A DNA stretch of 64,000 bases, from the NCBI GenBank assembly GCA_026315105.1, contig CM048746.1, positions 145,186,730 to 145,250,729 of the forward strand, in the 5' to 3' direction. The position numbers and the translations under genes are program-made. Origin of the DNA: Locusta migratoria. Taxonomy: Eukaryota; Arthropoda; Insecta; Orthoptera; Acrididae. The notes beneath the pieces are model-generated. The model searched no databases and was not told where the DNA came from. It worked only from the letters and a program-made list of their open reading frames with translations. Below are positions 1 to 10,888 of the stretch, piece by piece. Position 1 is the stretch's first letter. Each line of letters begins with the position of its first letter.

Positions 1-97
1 CCCGATTTTCTGACTCTACATTCCATTACCCTCGTTTTACTCTTGTTAATTGTCATCTTATACCCTCCTTTCCAGACACTGTCAATGCCGTTCAGTG
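1..97 (-). pseudogene. RTE-like LINE fragment
   Basis: This short piece is nearly the same as 19430-19530, which lies inside the longer reverse-stranded RTE-like LINE at 18740-20670. Both share words such as 'gattttctgactctacattcc'-like text and a 'tcttgttaat' core. It is cut off by the window edge on one side and joins an unrelated forward LINE fragment near 97 on the other. No reading frame survives. Confidence 0.6.
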
Positions 98-250
98 GAT
101 TTCGCACATTGACGCAGAAAGGGGTGAATTATGCTCCCACAAAAGTCTTTGGTCACTTATCAAGTAGCATCAAAAGTCTGACAAATAGGCAACTAGTATT
201 TAAAAGGAAATGAAAAGAATTTCTGAATGGCAATTCGTTCTGCATATTAT
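98..250 (+). pseudogene. WGNS-type LINE, C-terminal RT fragment
   Basis: Forward translation gives KGVNYAPTKVFGHL followed by SIKSLTN and FKRK. This matches the C-terminal tail seen in the reverse-stranded LINE at 9130-9300 (NGVNYAATKVFGHL, then RIKSLAD). It is the last part of a non-LTR reverse transcriptase ORF, with a stop inside FKRK*. Nothing else of the element remains here. Confidence 0.65.
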
Positions 251-1865
251 AGAAAAAAACTGTTTGCATTAAACAAGACGAAAAAGCTACCAATTTATGA
301 CGATGTAAAAATTAGCCCTTACAACCATTAATTGAAAACCAATCTTTACACAAAGGAAACTCCCTGATGATGGCACAGAGCATGTCTGCGTTCACAATAA
401 ATAAATAAATAAAATAAAATCTTTGTCTGCATAACAGGCGGACCTTGTGTACAATAACGTCATTTCTTGTCAGTTCAGAATAATTTGTAGCTATATATAC
501 TTTCCTTCTGAACCGTCACGATAACTTGAAATACGTAATAATAACATTTATATAAAGAAAAAGCTACAGGACCAATCAGGTCTCATGTTCGGAATATTTC
601 TTTTAATACTGCGATGCTACACGAAGTTATGAATCAGAGTTCATGTATGGCAAATCTATTCAAGTGTGAAATAAAATTTTAGACTAACTTCTTTTTCACG
701 AAGCAGAAGTCAACGTGTTTCTCCAGATTGAAACGATAACTGAATTTAGGCTCTCGTTTAGACGGAGTTTAATGAACCCGTTCCATTTTATACGTATATA
801 CTTTTTAATAGTATTATACCCCTTCACAACTCCGTCTTCAGCACTCGTCCATTTTATAAAAGAGGCGATCGCTCGCAACCAATATCATTTATTGACTGCT
901 TTTACGAAAGGACGCAGCGGGTCTCTCCGTGGCTGGGACACGTTCCAGTATTGCGAAACAAGCGACACCGACTTTTAATTAACAGACGTAGCCCGCGGCT
1001 GAATGCTGGGGTTCGAGGAAATAAACTCGAGCATCGGCCGAGCTGTATTACGGAAATTTAGAAGTCTGTCAGGATCGTTACACTGCTGATTGCTGGAAGG
1101 GTGGCCGGCGAATAAATAGAATGTCATTTTCCTCAACATTGTAATATTTGCATATAATAATGAATGATTTCGCGTTAGTCTAGTAAATCTCAGAATTCTT
1201 TGGACCTATTTAATTTTTTATTAATCGCTTTAATACAGGGTGGTTCGAGGAAAAACTGGAAAATCCCAAAAGTAAAGCTGAAATATGGAAAAATTATCTA
1301 ATATAACGGGCATTAACCTCTTGAAAGGGGTTGTCAAATGTATGCGGCTGTAAGAACAAAAAGGGATACACTGGCACTCCTTTCATGTGCCATAATATTA
1401 ATACATGAACAGGAAATAGAAGTACAGATTTTTTATCTTATATCTGTAGTATACCTAAAGAAGAGAGTCAATTTGTGTATACGTTTCATTGCGATTCATC
1501 ACAAATCTACAGTTCTATTGCGATCTTGATGAAATATTTCACAGATGAACAAAAGAACATGAATGTACCTTACAAAAGACTTTGAGACCGTTTTACAATT
1601 TATTTGAAAATTCTATCATGTAGGAATGTTCTTCTATGTATAAGCCCAAAGATTACCTCGCGATAATCTTTGACAATGTTTCAATGATAACCGCGGAAGT
1701 TAACATATATATCATAGTTTATTTAGTAGGAAGGAGGAGGAAACGAATTTACAAGGTTGGAATTTGGACATACATTCTCTAACAACACGCGCTGAGAAAA
1801 TTACACCCAAAGTTCTTCGTTTTATGTTTCATCCCCTCCCCCCCCCCCCCCAGAAAATAATAATA
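251..1865. other. AT-rich stretch without recognised gene
   Basis: I see no convincing gene. An 87-codon open frame at 715-978 has no recognised motif and no flanking gene signals. At 1236 a 'tacagggtgg' word resembles the TA-flanked CAGGGTG ends of transposons at 6877 and 56019, so 1238 onward may be a decayed transposon end. A C-run of about 15 lies near 1837-1851. Confidence 0.4.
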
Positions 1866-2066
1866 AAATGTTCAAATGTTTGCAATCCTATGGGACTAAA
1901 CTACGTTGGTCATTAGACCCTAGTCTTACAAAGTACTTAAACTAAGTTAAACTAACGTAAGGACAACACACACAGCCACGCTAGAAACAAGATTCGAACC
2001 TCCGACGCGGGAGACCGTGCGATCAGCAACGTGGCGATCCAGACCACTAGGCTACTCCCGCGCGGC
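1866..2066 (-). repeat. SINE C (tRNA-headed), full length
   Basis: Read in reverse it starts GCCGCGCGGGAGTAGCC, has a B-box-like GGTTCGAATC in diverged form, and ends in CATTTGAACATTTT. The body shares 'gttgtccttacgttag' and 'aagtactttgtaag' with copies at 2471, 13664, 48156 and 63530. No clear TSD was found. Confidence 0.8.
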
Positions 2067-2079
2067 TTTGATTTCCCTA

Positions 2080-2460
2080 TCTTATTAGAATGATCATGTC
2101 TCCCTATGTGTGGGTATGAACAAAATATTTTCTCATTCAATATTTCTCAATATGGTGAAAGTAATTCATACATAAATCTCGTTACAACATGAAAGATTTC
2201 CACGCGAAGCCTTGCCTTACCGTGTATCACCGTAACAAAACGAACTGCTCTTCTATGAACATTTTCTACATTCTCGATCAGTCCCACCTGGTGAGGATAC
2301 CACAATGCCCAGCGTTACTCAAAATGTAGTTAGTGTAGGCAGTTCTGTTAGTATCTCGTAAGGTTTCTGCCAATAAAAAGGAGCTTTTTGTGCGTATTCC
2401 ACGCGTTTTATCTGTGTATTTTTGCCGGTTAGAGTTGATTATGAGTGTAATTGCTAATCC
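2080..2460 (-). pseudogene. CR1-like LINE C-terminal fragment
   Basis: Reverse translation in shifting frames gives GHCGILTRWD, HRRAVRFVTV and IGRHDHSNKIGK. These correspond to the C-terminal LEYC..WDP..., QRRAARFVT and the late ..DH..KI.EI segments seen in the better CR1-like copy at 2817-4472. Several stops and frame changes are present, so it is dead. Gene-scale boundaries are approximate. Confidence 0.6.
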
Positions 2461-2816
2461 TTTAGTTGAAAAAAAAATGTACAAATGTTTGTGAATCTAT
2501 AGGACTTAACTACGCTGATCATCAGTCCCTAGGCTTACAAACTACCTAAAGTAATTTATGCTAAGGACAACACTAACACTAATGCACGAGGGAGGACTAG
2601 AACCCCCGACGGTGAGCAACCGCGCGCTCTGCAACAAGGCACCTTAGAACGCTCGGGCCGGCCGCGGTGGCCGAGGGGACTGAGGCGCTCCAGTCACGGT
2701 CTGCACGGCCACTACGGTCGGGGGTTCGAATCCCGCCTCGGGGATGGATATTTGTGCCTTCCCAGTTCGTAAGTAGTTTGTAAGTTTAGGGACTGATGAC
2801 CCCGTAGTTAAGTCCC

Positions 2817-4472
2817 GGGGCAGTAATAGAAGAAAGCAAACGGAAAGCTGAAGTTCTAAATTTAACCTTTAAGAAATCTTTCACGCAGGAGGACCGCACA
2901 AATATACCATCATTTGATCAACGTACTAATTCCGAAATGGGGGACATAGCAATAGGTATTTCCGGTGTAGAGAAGCAGCTGAGAGAGCTAAATACGAAAA
3001 AGTCTGCTGGTCCGGATGGAATACCAGTTCGGTTTTACAAAGACTATTCTGCGGCATTGGCCCCCTACTTAGCTTGCACTTATAGCGAATCTTTAATTCA
3101 GCGCAAAGTTCCTAGTGATTGGAAAAAAGCGCAGGTGACTCCCGTGTATAAGAAAGGAAAGAGAACTGACCTATACAATTACAGGCCAATATCATTGACA
3201 TCGGTTTCATGTAGAATTTTGGAGCATATTCTCAGTTCGAATATAGTAAATTTCCTTGAAACGGAAAAGCTTCTTTCCATTAATCAGCACGGGTTTAGCA
3301 AACATCGTTCATGTGAAACTCAGCTTGCCCTTTTCTCACATGACATCTTGCGAGCCATGGACGAAGGGCAACAGGCGGATTGTGTTTTTCTCGACTTCAA
3401 AAAGGCGTTCGACACGGTGCCACACTGCAGACTGCTAACGAAGATACGAGCTTATGGAATAGGTTCACAGATTTGTGACTGGCTGGAAGACTTCCTAAGT
3501 AATAGAACGCAGTACGTTGTTCTCGACGGCGAGTGTTCATCAGAGACGAGTGTATCGTCAGGCGTGCCCAAGGGGAGTCTGATAGGACCGCTATTATTTT
3601 CTATCTATATAAATGATCTGATGGACAGAGTAAGTTGTAATTTGCGGCTGTTTGCTGATGATGCTGTGGTGTATGGGAGGGTGTCGTCTGTAACTGACTG
3701 TAATAGCATACAGGTTGACTTAGACAAAATTTCTAGTTGGTGCGAAGAATGGCAGCTAGCTTTCAATGTAGAAAAATGTAAGGTGATGCGCATGAGTAGA
3801 AAAAACAATCCTATAATGTTCGAATACAGCATCAGTTGTGAGCTTCTTGATGCGGTCGCGTCGTTCAAATATCTAGGCGTAACATTGCAGAGCGATATGA
3901 AATGGAACGAGCATGTAAGGACAGTTGTGAGTTAGGCAGACAGCCGACTTCGGTTTATTGGGAGAATTTTGGGAAGATGTACTTCAGCTGTAAAGGAGAC
4001 CGCGTATGAAACGCTTGTACGACCACGTCTTGAGTATTGCTCAAGTATTTGGGACCCGCAGCAGATCGGTTTGAAGGAAGACATAGAGGCCGTTCAGAGG
4101 CGAGCAGCTAGATTTGTTACCGGTAGGTTCGACCAATGCGCGAGTGTCACGGAAATGCTCCGGCAACTCAGTTGGGGATCGCTGGAAGAAGGACGACGTT
4201 CTTTTTGTGAATTTTGTTAAGTAAATTTAGAGGGCCGGAATTTGAAGCTGAGTGTAGTACGATCTTGCTGCCGCGTACTTACATTTCGCGTAAAGATCAC
4301 AAAGACAAGATAAGAGAAATTAGGGCTCGTACGGAGGCATATAGGCATTGTTTTTTTCCTCGTTCGATTTGGGAATGGAATAGGAAAGGAAATGCCTAGT
4401 AGTGGTACAGTGTACCCTCCGCCACGCACCTTACGGTGAATTGCGGATATGTATGTAGATGTAGATGTAAGC
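2817..4472 (+). mobile_element. CR1-like LINE, 5'-truncated
   Basis: This non-LTR retrotransposon begins inside its RT ORF and ends with a short 3' UTR and a 'gtatgtagatgtagatgta' microsatellite tail instead of poly(A). That tail style is typical of the CR1/L2 group. It sits between the body and tail of SINE A, with no clear TSD of its own. A rearranged second copy lies at 36255-37464. Confidence 0.8.
2937..4399 (+). pseudogene. CR1-like LINE reverse transcriptase
   Basis: The longest intact piece is 2937-3935, 332 residues. It shows the RT motifs in order: SAGPDGIPVRFY near residue 22, TPVYKKG, NYRPISLTS, QHGFSKHRSCETQL, FLDFKKAFDTVPH, SSGVPKGSLIGPLLF, and the catalytic FADDAVVYG near 240. 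An in-frame TAG after RTVVS ends that frame. The C-terminal region continues in other frames to 4399 (LEYCSSIWDP, VQRRAARFVTG, FFPRSIWEWNRK). The N-terminal endonuclease is absent because of 5' truncation. The enzyme would copy LINE RNA at a nicked target. The PKGSL variant of the usual PQGS is a further sign of decay. Confidence 0.85.
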
Positions 4473-4539
4473 TTAACAAACATTTGAACTTTTTTTTTTT
4501 ATAGAACGCTCGGCCACTTCACCGCGGCGTTTAGTTGAA

Positions 4540-4955
4540 TTTAAAGCCTATATATTTGACTCATTCATGGTACAAATAAATTTAACGGCTTTCATTCAGT
4601 ACTCTCATGTCACTTTTTTCATTATTCATGCCAAATTTTCAGTTTTTGCACCATGCAAATATCTTATCAAAATCGTTTATTAGTTTCTTTGATCTTGTGG
4701 TGAGTTTACTAACCGATAAACGACAGAGTAATCGCGAATAACCTTAGCGAGGTTTTCAGATTGTCTCTTAAATCAGTTAGACAGAAGAGAAACAGCTTAC
4801 TTTCATTCAGTTACTACGTACCGTGACCTTTACGACAAGAAATTACGAATCCAATCCCACAAACCGAGACGATATTTCATGAGCACTCAATTTGATTAGA
4901 AAATTACATGTGTAAAGAGCTAGTTGCAAACCGACTGCAATGATATGAGCTTGTA
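4540..4955. other. No recognised feature
   Basis: AT-rich unique-looking sequence between the SINE/LINE nest and a reverse LINE fragment. I see no exon-like frame or repeat. Confidence 0.4.
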
Positions 4956-4959
4956 ATTT

Positions 4960-5340
4960 TGCGTATCTCTCCTGTTGCCTATCTTGTATAATGGAGTGAC
5001 CTGTACAACTTTCTAGTCTTCGGGTACGAATCTTTCGCTGAGCTAGCGGTTGTATATGACAGCTAGGTTCCGCACTACTGCATCATCATTCTCTGAAAGG
5101 AACCTGATTGGTATACAACCTGCACCGTAAGACTTGCTTCTGATACGTAATTGAAGTTGCTTTACAACTAGAAAAGTATGTACATATATTTTACGCCGGC
5201 TGGCAGCTGTTTTTGATTCGAATTCTTTAGCATTTTCTTCGTCTTCGGTGTTCAACTATTGTCGAAAGCTGTGTTTAGCAATTCTGCTTTAGCATTACTG
5301 TCATCAGTAACGTCTTTACTGCAATTAAGGCGTTTATTGT
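4960..5340 (-). pseudogene. CR1-like LINE, pre-RT and first RT motif
   Basis: Reverse translation gives KDVTDDSNAKAELLNTAF, the TDD..KAE.LN..F segment that precedes RT in CR1/L2/Jockey LINEs. Downstream, in a shifted frame, comes FVPED*KVVQVTPLYKIGNR, the first RT motif with a tryptophan codon turned to stop. It is a diverged and broken fragment, and the rest of the RT is missing. Confidence 0.65.
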
Positions 5341-5577
5341 TTTCTCCCGCTTGTGTACTTCACATATAACAGTTGTATTTATTTATTTTTTATTCTACCG
5401 AACTACGAGATAGGGTATATCGTTGTGAAAAGTACTATAAGCGCTCAATTTAGAGTTTGAGTTAACAGACTTGGGGGTGAAATAAAAGAGGACAAAAAAC
5501 GTAGGGGGAGGGAAGAATATGTGGGCCAAGAAAGGGACGGAGGAGATGAGCAGGGTGGTGAGAGGAAAGCAGATGTA

Positions 5578-5611
5578 CAAAGAGAGAGAGGGAGAGAGAG
5601 AATTGGGAGGG
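5578..5611. repeat. GA-rich simple repeat
   Basis: An imperfect (GA)n run, with G-rich sequence on both sides from about 5500. Confidence 0.7.
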
Positions 5612-5821
5612 AGATGAAATGCAAGAATATGGAATAAATAAATGCCGGGTTTTCACTAGATGGAAAAAAATGAAATCATTCGCAGTGCTTACATAGACGT
5701 ATTCCATAGATTTTATTTCTTTCAGATAGATTTAGTTTAGCTTAATTTAAGTAATAAAACCTCAGAGCGTAGGGATATTTCATTCTGTTTCTCTGGAGCT
5801 ATTATTCTGATCTATTTGCAG

Positions 5822-6093
5822 ATGGAAACGTCGGTTTACAGTACAGTTTCGATTGTTCGAGGTGGACGTCAATGGAACCATCACGTTGTAGTGAATACCG
5901 TAATTTATGTGGGAAAAAGAAATAAAACCATGCTGAATGAAATACATATAGAAAGCCATGATTTTTGTCAGAAAGAAAGAGTTTCAATAAGCATTACAGT
6001 GACGGAGGAAAGTTTTAAGTCAACTTACGGCGAAATCATCATCGCCATTCAAAAACAGTGTCTTCCTCCTGGAAGGTGGGACCAATTATTCAA
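5822..6093 (+). CDS. candidate host-gene exon, unknown protein
   Basis: An open frame encodes METSVYSTVSIVRGGRQWNH at its start and continues about 91 residues to CLPPGRWDQLF. On its left a pyrimidine-rich tract ends in 'ctatttgcag' at 5812-5821, a strong 3' splice site. On its right 'caa|gtaagc' at 6094 is a good 5' splice site. The exon would be 272 bp. The opening ATG falls at the acceptor, so it may be internal methionine rather than a start. No transposon motif is seen, and flanking repeats stop short of it. I do not recognise the protein. Chance open frames of this size do occur, so this is a moderate-to-low-confidence call resting on the paired splice signals. Confidence 0.38.
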
Positions 6094-6256
6094 GTAAGCT
6101 TCTTTCTGTGTTGCTTAATCCACACGTGCAACATCGAATATGTTTTTCGAATTTCGCAATTATAATACTTTTTCAGTGAGGAGAAACTTCAGAACGTTGC
6201 TTTGAAGGTACCTGTTCGAATGTATCTTTGTTTTTACGCCAGTGGAGCTGTCGAAT

Positions 6257-6277
6257 ACACACACACGCGCGTACACA

Positions 6278-6333
<56 letters not shown>

Positions 6334-6350
6334 AATACAAACACACACAG
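6257..6350. repeat. (CA)n microsatellite
   Basis: A near-perfect CA dinucleotide run, uninterrupted from about 6281 to 6329, with imperfect CA/CG flanks. Confidence 0.95.
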
Positions 6351-6876
6351 TGACATACATCAAATATTATAATTTGTATTAGAGGTAGTTCCGTGCGTCT
6401 CTACGCTGTATATTTGTTCCATTCTTATGGAACTGAACCTCCTTCTTCCCCACCTGCCGATCGCCTTCTGCCTAATTTTCTGCCCATATTAGTTTTGTTT
6501 ACAAACATCTCGACCATTTGGAACCTATATCTTGTGAATACTACATTCTACTCTCAAGACGCAAAGAAACCGTTGTATCCATATGTTTAGAAACACAGAG
6601 ATAAATAAACCTTCAGAATATGACGCTGCGGTCAGCAACGCCTACATAACAGAAAAGATTTATGGTGTAGACTTTAGAGCGGTTGTCGCTTCTACAATGG
6701 TATGTTATCACGATTTAAGTGGGTTTGTTATAGTTGGCGCACGAGAGATGGGCCACAGCATATCGAAGGTAGCAATGAGGTGGGGATTTTTTCATACGAC
6801 CATTTCACAAATGCACCGTGAACACCGGGATTCCAGTAGATTAGATTACATTAATACTTGTTCTATAGATCATATA

Positions 6877-8770
6877 CAGGGTGTGTGTTTGCCTCTGTAA
6901 CTTATAAAATAATAGGTGACGGGAAATTTTAATGCGGTAGGTCAACACAAGAAATGTTACACTTTCTGCGGAGCTATGAACATAGTTTATTGTATCATTT
7001 TCCGAAGACTTACAGCACAAATATATAGTTTTTTCAATGGAACAGTATTTTTTCTATCGTGCAATGGATTCGTTGAAACCAGCTGCGTCCGAATCAATTT
7101 AAACTATATTCCTATCACTGTTACTTTGGGAGCTAAATTTCAGGGGCACATACCACAAGCTGTACATAATACATAGCTGTGTGGTGGGTAATGGATGTTA
7201 TGGCGGTGGGAAGTTGATTTACATGAGATGTTCAAATGTGTGTCCATGTTCCTCAATGCATAATGCAATGCGCCGTCGAAAGGATCTGCGGACGAGATGT
7301 AACATCGCCAGTGTGACGGAGCGACATGCGTCCTCGATGCGCCATTTCAGATCATCTGGGGATGTGGGCTCAGTGACATAAACACGATCCTTTAGATATC
7401 CCTACAAAAAGAAATCTACTGGTGTTAAATCGGGCGACCTTGCGGGCCATGAATGAGGACCATGGCGCCCCAACTATCTTCCTGCAGACCTGTTGTTTAG
7501 TTATTCCAGAACAGCGCGCGCAGAATGGGCTGGGTGACCATCGTGCTGTATCCACATATGGACTCTCGTGTGTAGACACACCTGTTCAAAGAGACCACCC
7601 AAACTGTTGGTTATAAAAGCGTGATATAACTCACCTGTCAGTGTCCCTGGGAAATAGTGTGGACCGATGATTTCATCCCCAAGGATTCCACACCACACAT
7701 TAATAGACCACATACGTTGACGGTCGACAGGTCGTACCCACCGAGGATTGTATGCGTCCCAGTAGTGCATATTATGGCGATTCACTGCACCATAATTTGT
7801 GAACGTGTACTCATCAGAGGACATAACACTTTGTAAAGACTCCAGCGTAAAATTACGCATTTCCCACTAACAGAATGTCACTCGTGCACGGAAATCGTTC
7901 CCATGCAGCTCCTGGGTCAGTGACAGGCGGTACGGGTGAAACCTGTGGCCGTGTACTAAACGCCACACAGATGTGAGACTGACACCAGCGACTGCAGCAA
8001 CGGCTCTTAAGCTGACATGAGGATCGTGGTGTAGTGCAGCTAAAACAAACACCTCCGTCTCCTCACTTCTTGCAAGTCTTCGTCTGTTACTGCGGCGCAT
8101 TACCAAGCTGCCTGTTTTCCGAAGTCGTTGTTCGGCACGTAAGAACGTAATGGCTGCCGGGGCTCTTCGCCTAGGATATCTCACGGCATACGCCGTGGCT
8201 GCTTCAGTGTCATTGTGTCGGCACTCGCCGAGCATTAGTAACATGCCAACGTACTCGTTGTTCATGTATGCCATCGTCATCCGATGTCAGTAACTGTGGT
8301 ATATTGAGCCCCGGTTGTTGGTGTGGCTCCAACTGTCGGGTATACGGCCGTGTGCGGCGACAGTCGGCAGTCTAACAGCGCATCAAAGAAGCTTCTCGCT
8401 CCGTGACACCGGCGACGTTACAACTTGGCCACACCACATTTAGAAGGCGCATTGCATTATGCGCTACGTTTGTGGTATCTGCCCCTGAAACTTTGAAGGG
8501 TTGTAGCTCCCAAACTAACAGAGATAGGAATTAGTTTAAATTGATTTGGACGCAGCTGGTTTCAAAGAAATCAAAACCACGATAGAAAAAACTATTGTTC
8601 CATTTAAAAAATTATGTCTTTGTGCTGTAATTCTTTGGAAAATGATACAATAAACTATGTTCATAGCTCCGCAGAAAGTGTAACATTCTTGTGTTGACCT
8701 ACCGCGTTAAAATTTCCCGTCACCTATTATTTTATAAGTTACAGAGGCAAACACACTTAGTGAAACACCC
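6877..8770 (-). mobile_element. DUF4817-type Tc1/mariner-superfamily transposon
   Basis: The left end 'cagggtgtgtgtttgcctctg' is repeated in inverted form at the right end ('cagaggcaaacacac' at about 8743, then 'aaacaccc'). Inverted matching continues for about 290 bp (6877-7170 against 8480-8770), including 'aaaataataggtgacgggaaa'. TA-type flanks are present on both sides. The transposase pseudogene fills the space between the TIRs. SINE A inserted just outside the right end. Confidence 0.82.
7219..8280 (-). pseudogene. DUF4817/DDE transposase
   Basis: The reverse frame opens with MTMAYMNNEYVGMLLMLGEC, the DUF4817 N-terminal pattern. It continues with a helix-turn-helix (VAAVAGVSLTSVWRLVHGH) and the HPYRL..L..NDF linker, then stops at a TAG at 7867-7869. 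The same frame resumes (WEMRNFTLESL...) with the DDE-core features YTFTNYGAVNRHNMHYWDAYN, NVWCGI, IIGPHYF and QHDGHPAHSA. After another stop, a shifted frame gives SWPARSPDLTPVDFFLWG and ends at 7219. In this family the transposase cuts and pastes the element using the D...D...D/E triad. At least two stops and one frameshift make it inactive. Confidence 0.85.
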
Positions 8771-8786
8771 TATATATGACATTTCG

Positions 8787-8983
8787 AGCCGGCCGCGGTG
8801 GCCGAGGTGACTGAGGCGCTCCAGTCACGGTCAACACGGCCACTACGGTCGGGGTTTCGAATCCCCCCTTGGGCATGGATATTTGTGCCGTCCTAGTTCG
8901 TAAGTAGTTCATAAGTAGTTTGTAAGTTAGGGACTGATGACCCCGTAGTTAAGTACCATAAGCTTAACAAATATTTGAACATT
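8787..8983 (+). repeat. SINE A, full length
   Basis: A tRNA-like head and 'gactgatgaccccgtagtt' body end in 'catttgaacatt'-type tail. The TSD 'tgacatttcg' lies at 8777-8786 and 8984-8993. Confidence 0.92.
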
Positions 8984-9129
8984 TGACATTTCGTAATGAT
9001 GTGGGACGTGTCAGTTTAGTACTTGTTGTCTATACATGACAATCAATATTGTAAGGACTTTATATATACACATTCTTTTTAACTTTTTAAATATTTCTTT
9101 AATTTTTTTAAAAATTTCATATAACAATT

Positions 9130-10405
9130 CATCTACAGTTCAGAAGGAGCTGCCTTTCTTTTTAAATAGTAGTTGGCTATCTGCCAGACTTTTGATTCTA
9201 TTTGGTAAGTGACCGAAGACTTTTGTGGCAGCATAATTCACCCCATTCTGTGCGAAATTGAAGATCCCTAGATCCCCAAATAAATGTCTGCAGGATGATC
9301 TTGGGTGGGGTCCAGCAATTATCCTGATTACACGCTTTTTTGTGTAATGAATACTCTTTTACTCAGTGTTGAATTTCCCCACAATAAGATCCCATATGAA
9401 ATTAGTGAATGAAAATAGGCATAGTAAGCTAATTTACTGAGATGCATATCATCCAATTTCGCAATGGCCCTCATAGCATAAGTAGCTGAACTCAAACGTT
9501 TCAGCAGATCTTCAATATCTTTCTTCCAATTCAATCCCTCGTCAATGCAAACACCTAAAAATTTTTAATATTCTACCTTAGCTACAGAGTTTACGTTCAG
9601 AGTCTAAATTTATTAATGGTATATTCATGTGGTGTCTGTTCCAAAGAATAGACGTCACTTCTGATCCTGCAGTTGACGGGCAATGATCCTTTCATTAGTG
9701 GGGAGGGGTTGGCAAGTTTGTGGTCCTTACTCTTACCGGAATTATTTTCATAACTACGAGTTGGAGGACTGTGGGAAGGGTGAAGCTGGGAATTTGTACC
9801 TGACAGGAGGTGTGCTTAGGTAGTCCTTGCAGGTGCGGTAATCACTGTGTCCCCAGTGGTGTAGGGGTCAGCGTAACTGCCTAGAAAGCGAGAGACCCAG
9901 GTTCGAATCCCAGCTGGGTACACATTCTCAGCTTTGCCCATTCGCAGTTGATATCATATATTCTATGAATATTTATTAATGATGTCATGCCATTTACTAT
10001 ATGAAACTATATATACAGGGTTTTATCAAAGTTGAATGAGAGTCCATTTGTAGTGAACCGCTTAATAACTTTCTGAAAGATATCATTTACAATTTCATCA
10101 GTTAATTCATGTTTGTCAGGTGTGATATCTATACTTGTATCATCATCAAAAAGAAAGAACAGCAAGGACCCAAGTCCCAACCTTGTGGGACGCCATTTAT
10201 AATAACGACGCAGTTAGGGCAATTAATTGTTTCATCTGTATCATGTGAACTGCTTATTGCAACTTTCTGCGCTCTTTCAGTTAAGTATGATTTAAACCAT
10301 TTGTGCACTGTTCTACTTACACCACAATACTTAAGCTTATCTCGAAGAATCCCATGATTTACATAATCAAAAACCTTTGAGAGGTCGCAAAAAAATCCCA
10401 ACTGG
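9130..10405 (-). pseudogene. WGNS-type LINE reverse transcriptase, split by SINE D
   Basis: Upstream part (10405-10020): CDLSKVFDYVNHGILRDKLK, WFKSYLTERAQKV and NGVPQG. A shifted frame then gives FDDDTSIDIT in place of the FADD catalytic box. After SINE D the ORF resumes at about 9600: GLNWKKDIEDLLKRLSSATY, YYAYFHSLISYGILLWGNS, then NGVNYAATKVFGHL. The order and spacing fit the palm, thumb and C-terminal part of a Jockey/CR1-superfamily RT. Stops and frameshifts are frequent. The same family appears at 98, 32690, 46585 and 52640. Confidence 0.8.
9619..9970 (+). repeat. SINE D (tRNA-headed), about 350 bp
   Basis: A tRNA-like block 'ccagtggtgtaggggtcagc' to 'ggttcgaatcccagctgggt' lies at about 9870-9920, and the tail has 'gcccattcgcagttgat'. 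The TSD 'atttattaatg' is at 9608-9618 and 9971-9981, inside the LINE. A related copy in reverse lies at 16430-16670. The long leader before the tRNA-like part may be a separate 5' module. Confidence 0.8.
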
Positions 10406-10888
10406 TGATGTCCGGTTATTCAACATAAACATAAAGTGTCCGACTTCGCTGCTGCAACAAAAAGATACCGCAAGAATGGAACCAACGACGACTGAAGAAA
10501 TTCATTTAAAGTGATAGACGAACAACCCTTTCGCAAATTGCTGCAGATTTCAATGCTGAGCCATGAATAAGTGGCAGCGTACTAATCCTTGAGCGAAATA
10601 CCTTCAAGATGGGATTTCGGTGCTGAATGCCTAGTAGTGTTCCTTAAAAAATGCACGACACAAAGCTTTTGCTTTCCCTGAGCCCTTCGACACCGATATA
10701 GGTCTTTTGATGACTAAAAAATGTTGTTTTCCTTGATGAGTCTCGTTTGCAGTTGTACCAGGCGGACATGTACAGGTATGGAGACAGCCTAATGAATTCA
10801 TTGACTCTGCATCTCAGCAGGGGACAGTTAATATGGGGGAAGCTCTGTTACGGTAATGAGATATGAGGAGTTGGAGTGACGTCTAGAT

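Larger units (their letters stand above)
2657..4501 (+). repeat. SINE A, split by a LINE
   Basis: The head 'ggccgcggtggccgagg' contains an A-box-like TGGCCGAGG, and the B box is GGTTCGAATCC. The body reaches 'gttaagtccc' near 2816, is interrupted by the CR1-like LINE, and its tail 'agcttaacaaacatttgaac' resumes at about 4473. The TSD is 'tagaacgctcgg' at 2645-2656 and 4502-4513. Confidence 0.88.
2471..4529 (-). repeat. SINE C, split by a nested insertion
   Basis: A reverse SINE C runs from 2471 to 2656 and resumes at 4514-4529 with the start of its tRNA-like head. The whole nest is flanked by a perfect 10-bp TSD, 'tttagttgaa', at 2461-2470 and 4530-4539. The break point in the SINE is occupied by SINE A, whose own TSD is 'tagaacgctcgg'. 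Confidence 0.88.

Noticed and set aside
6160..6363. Cysteine/valine-rich reverse open frame
   Set aside because: It is the translation of the CA microsatellite.
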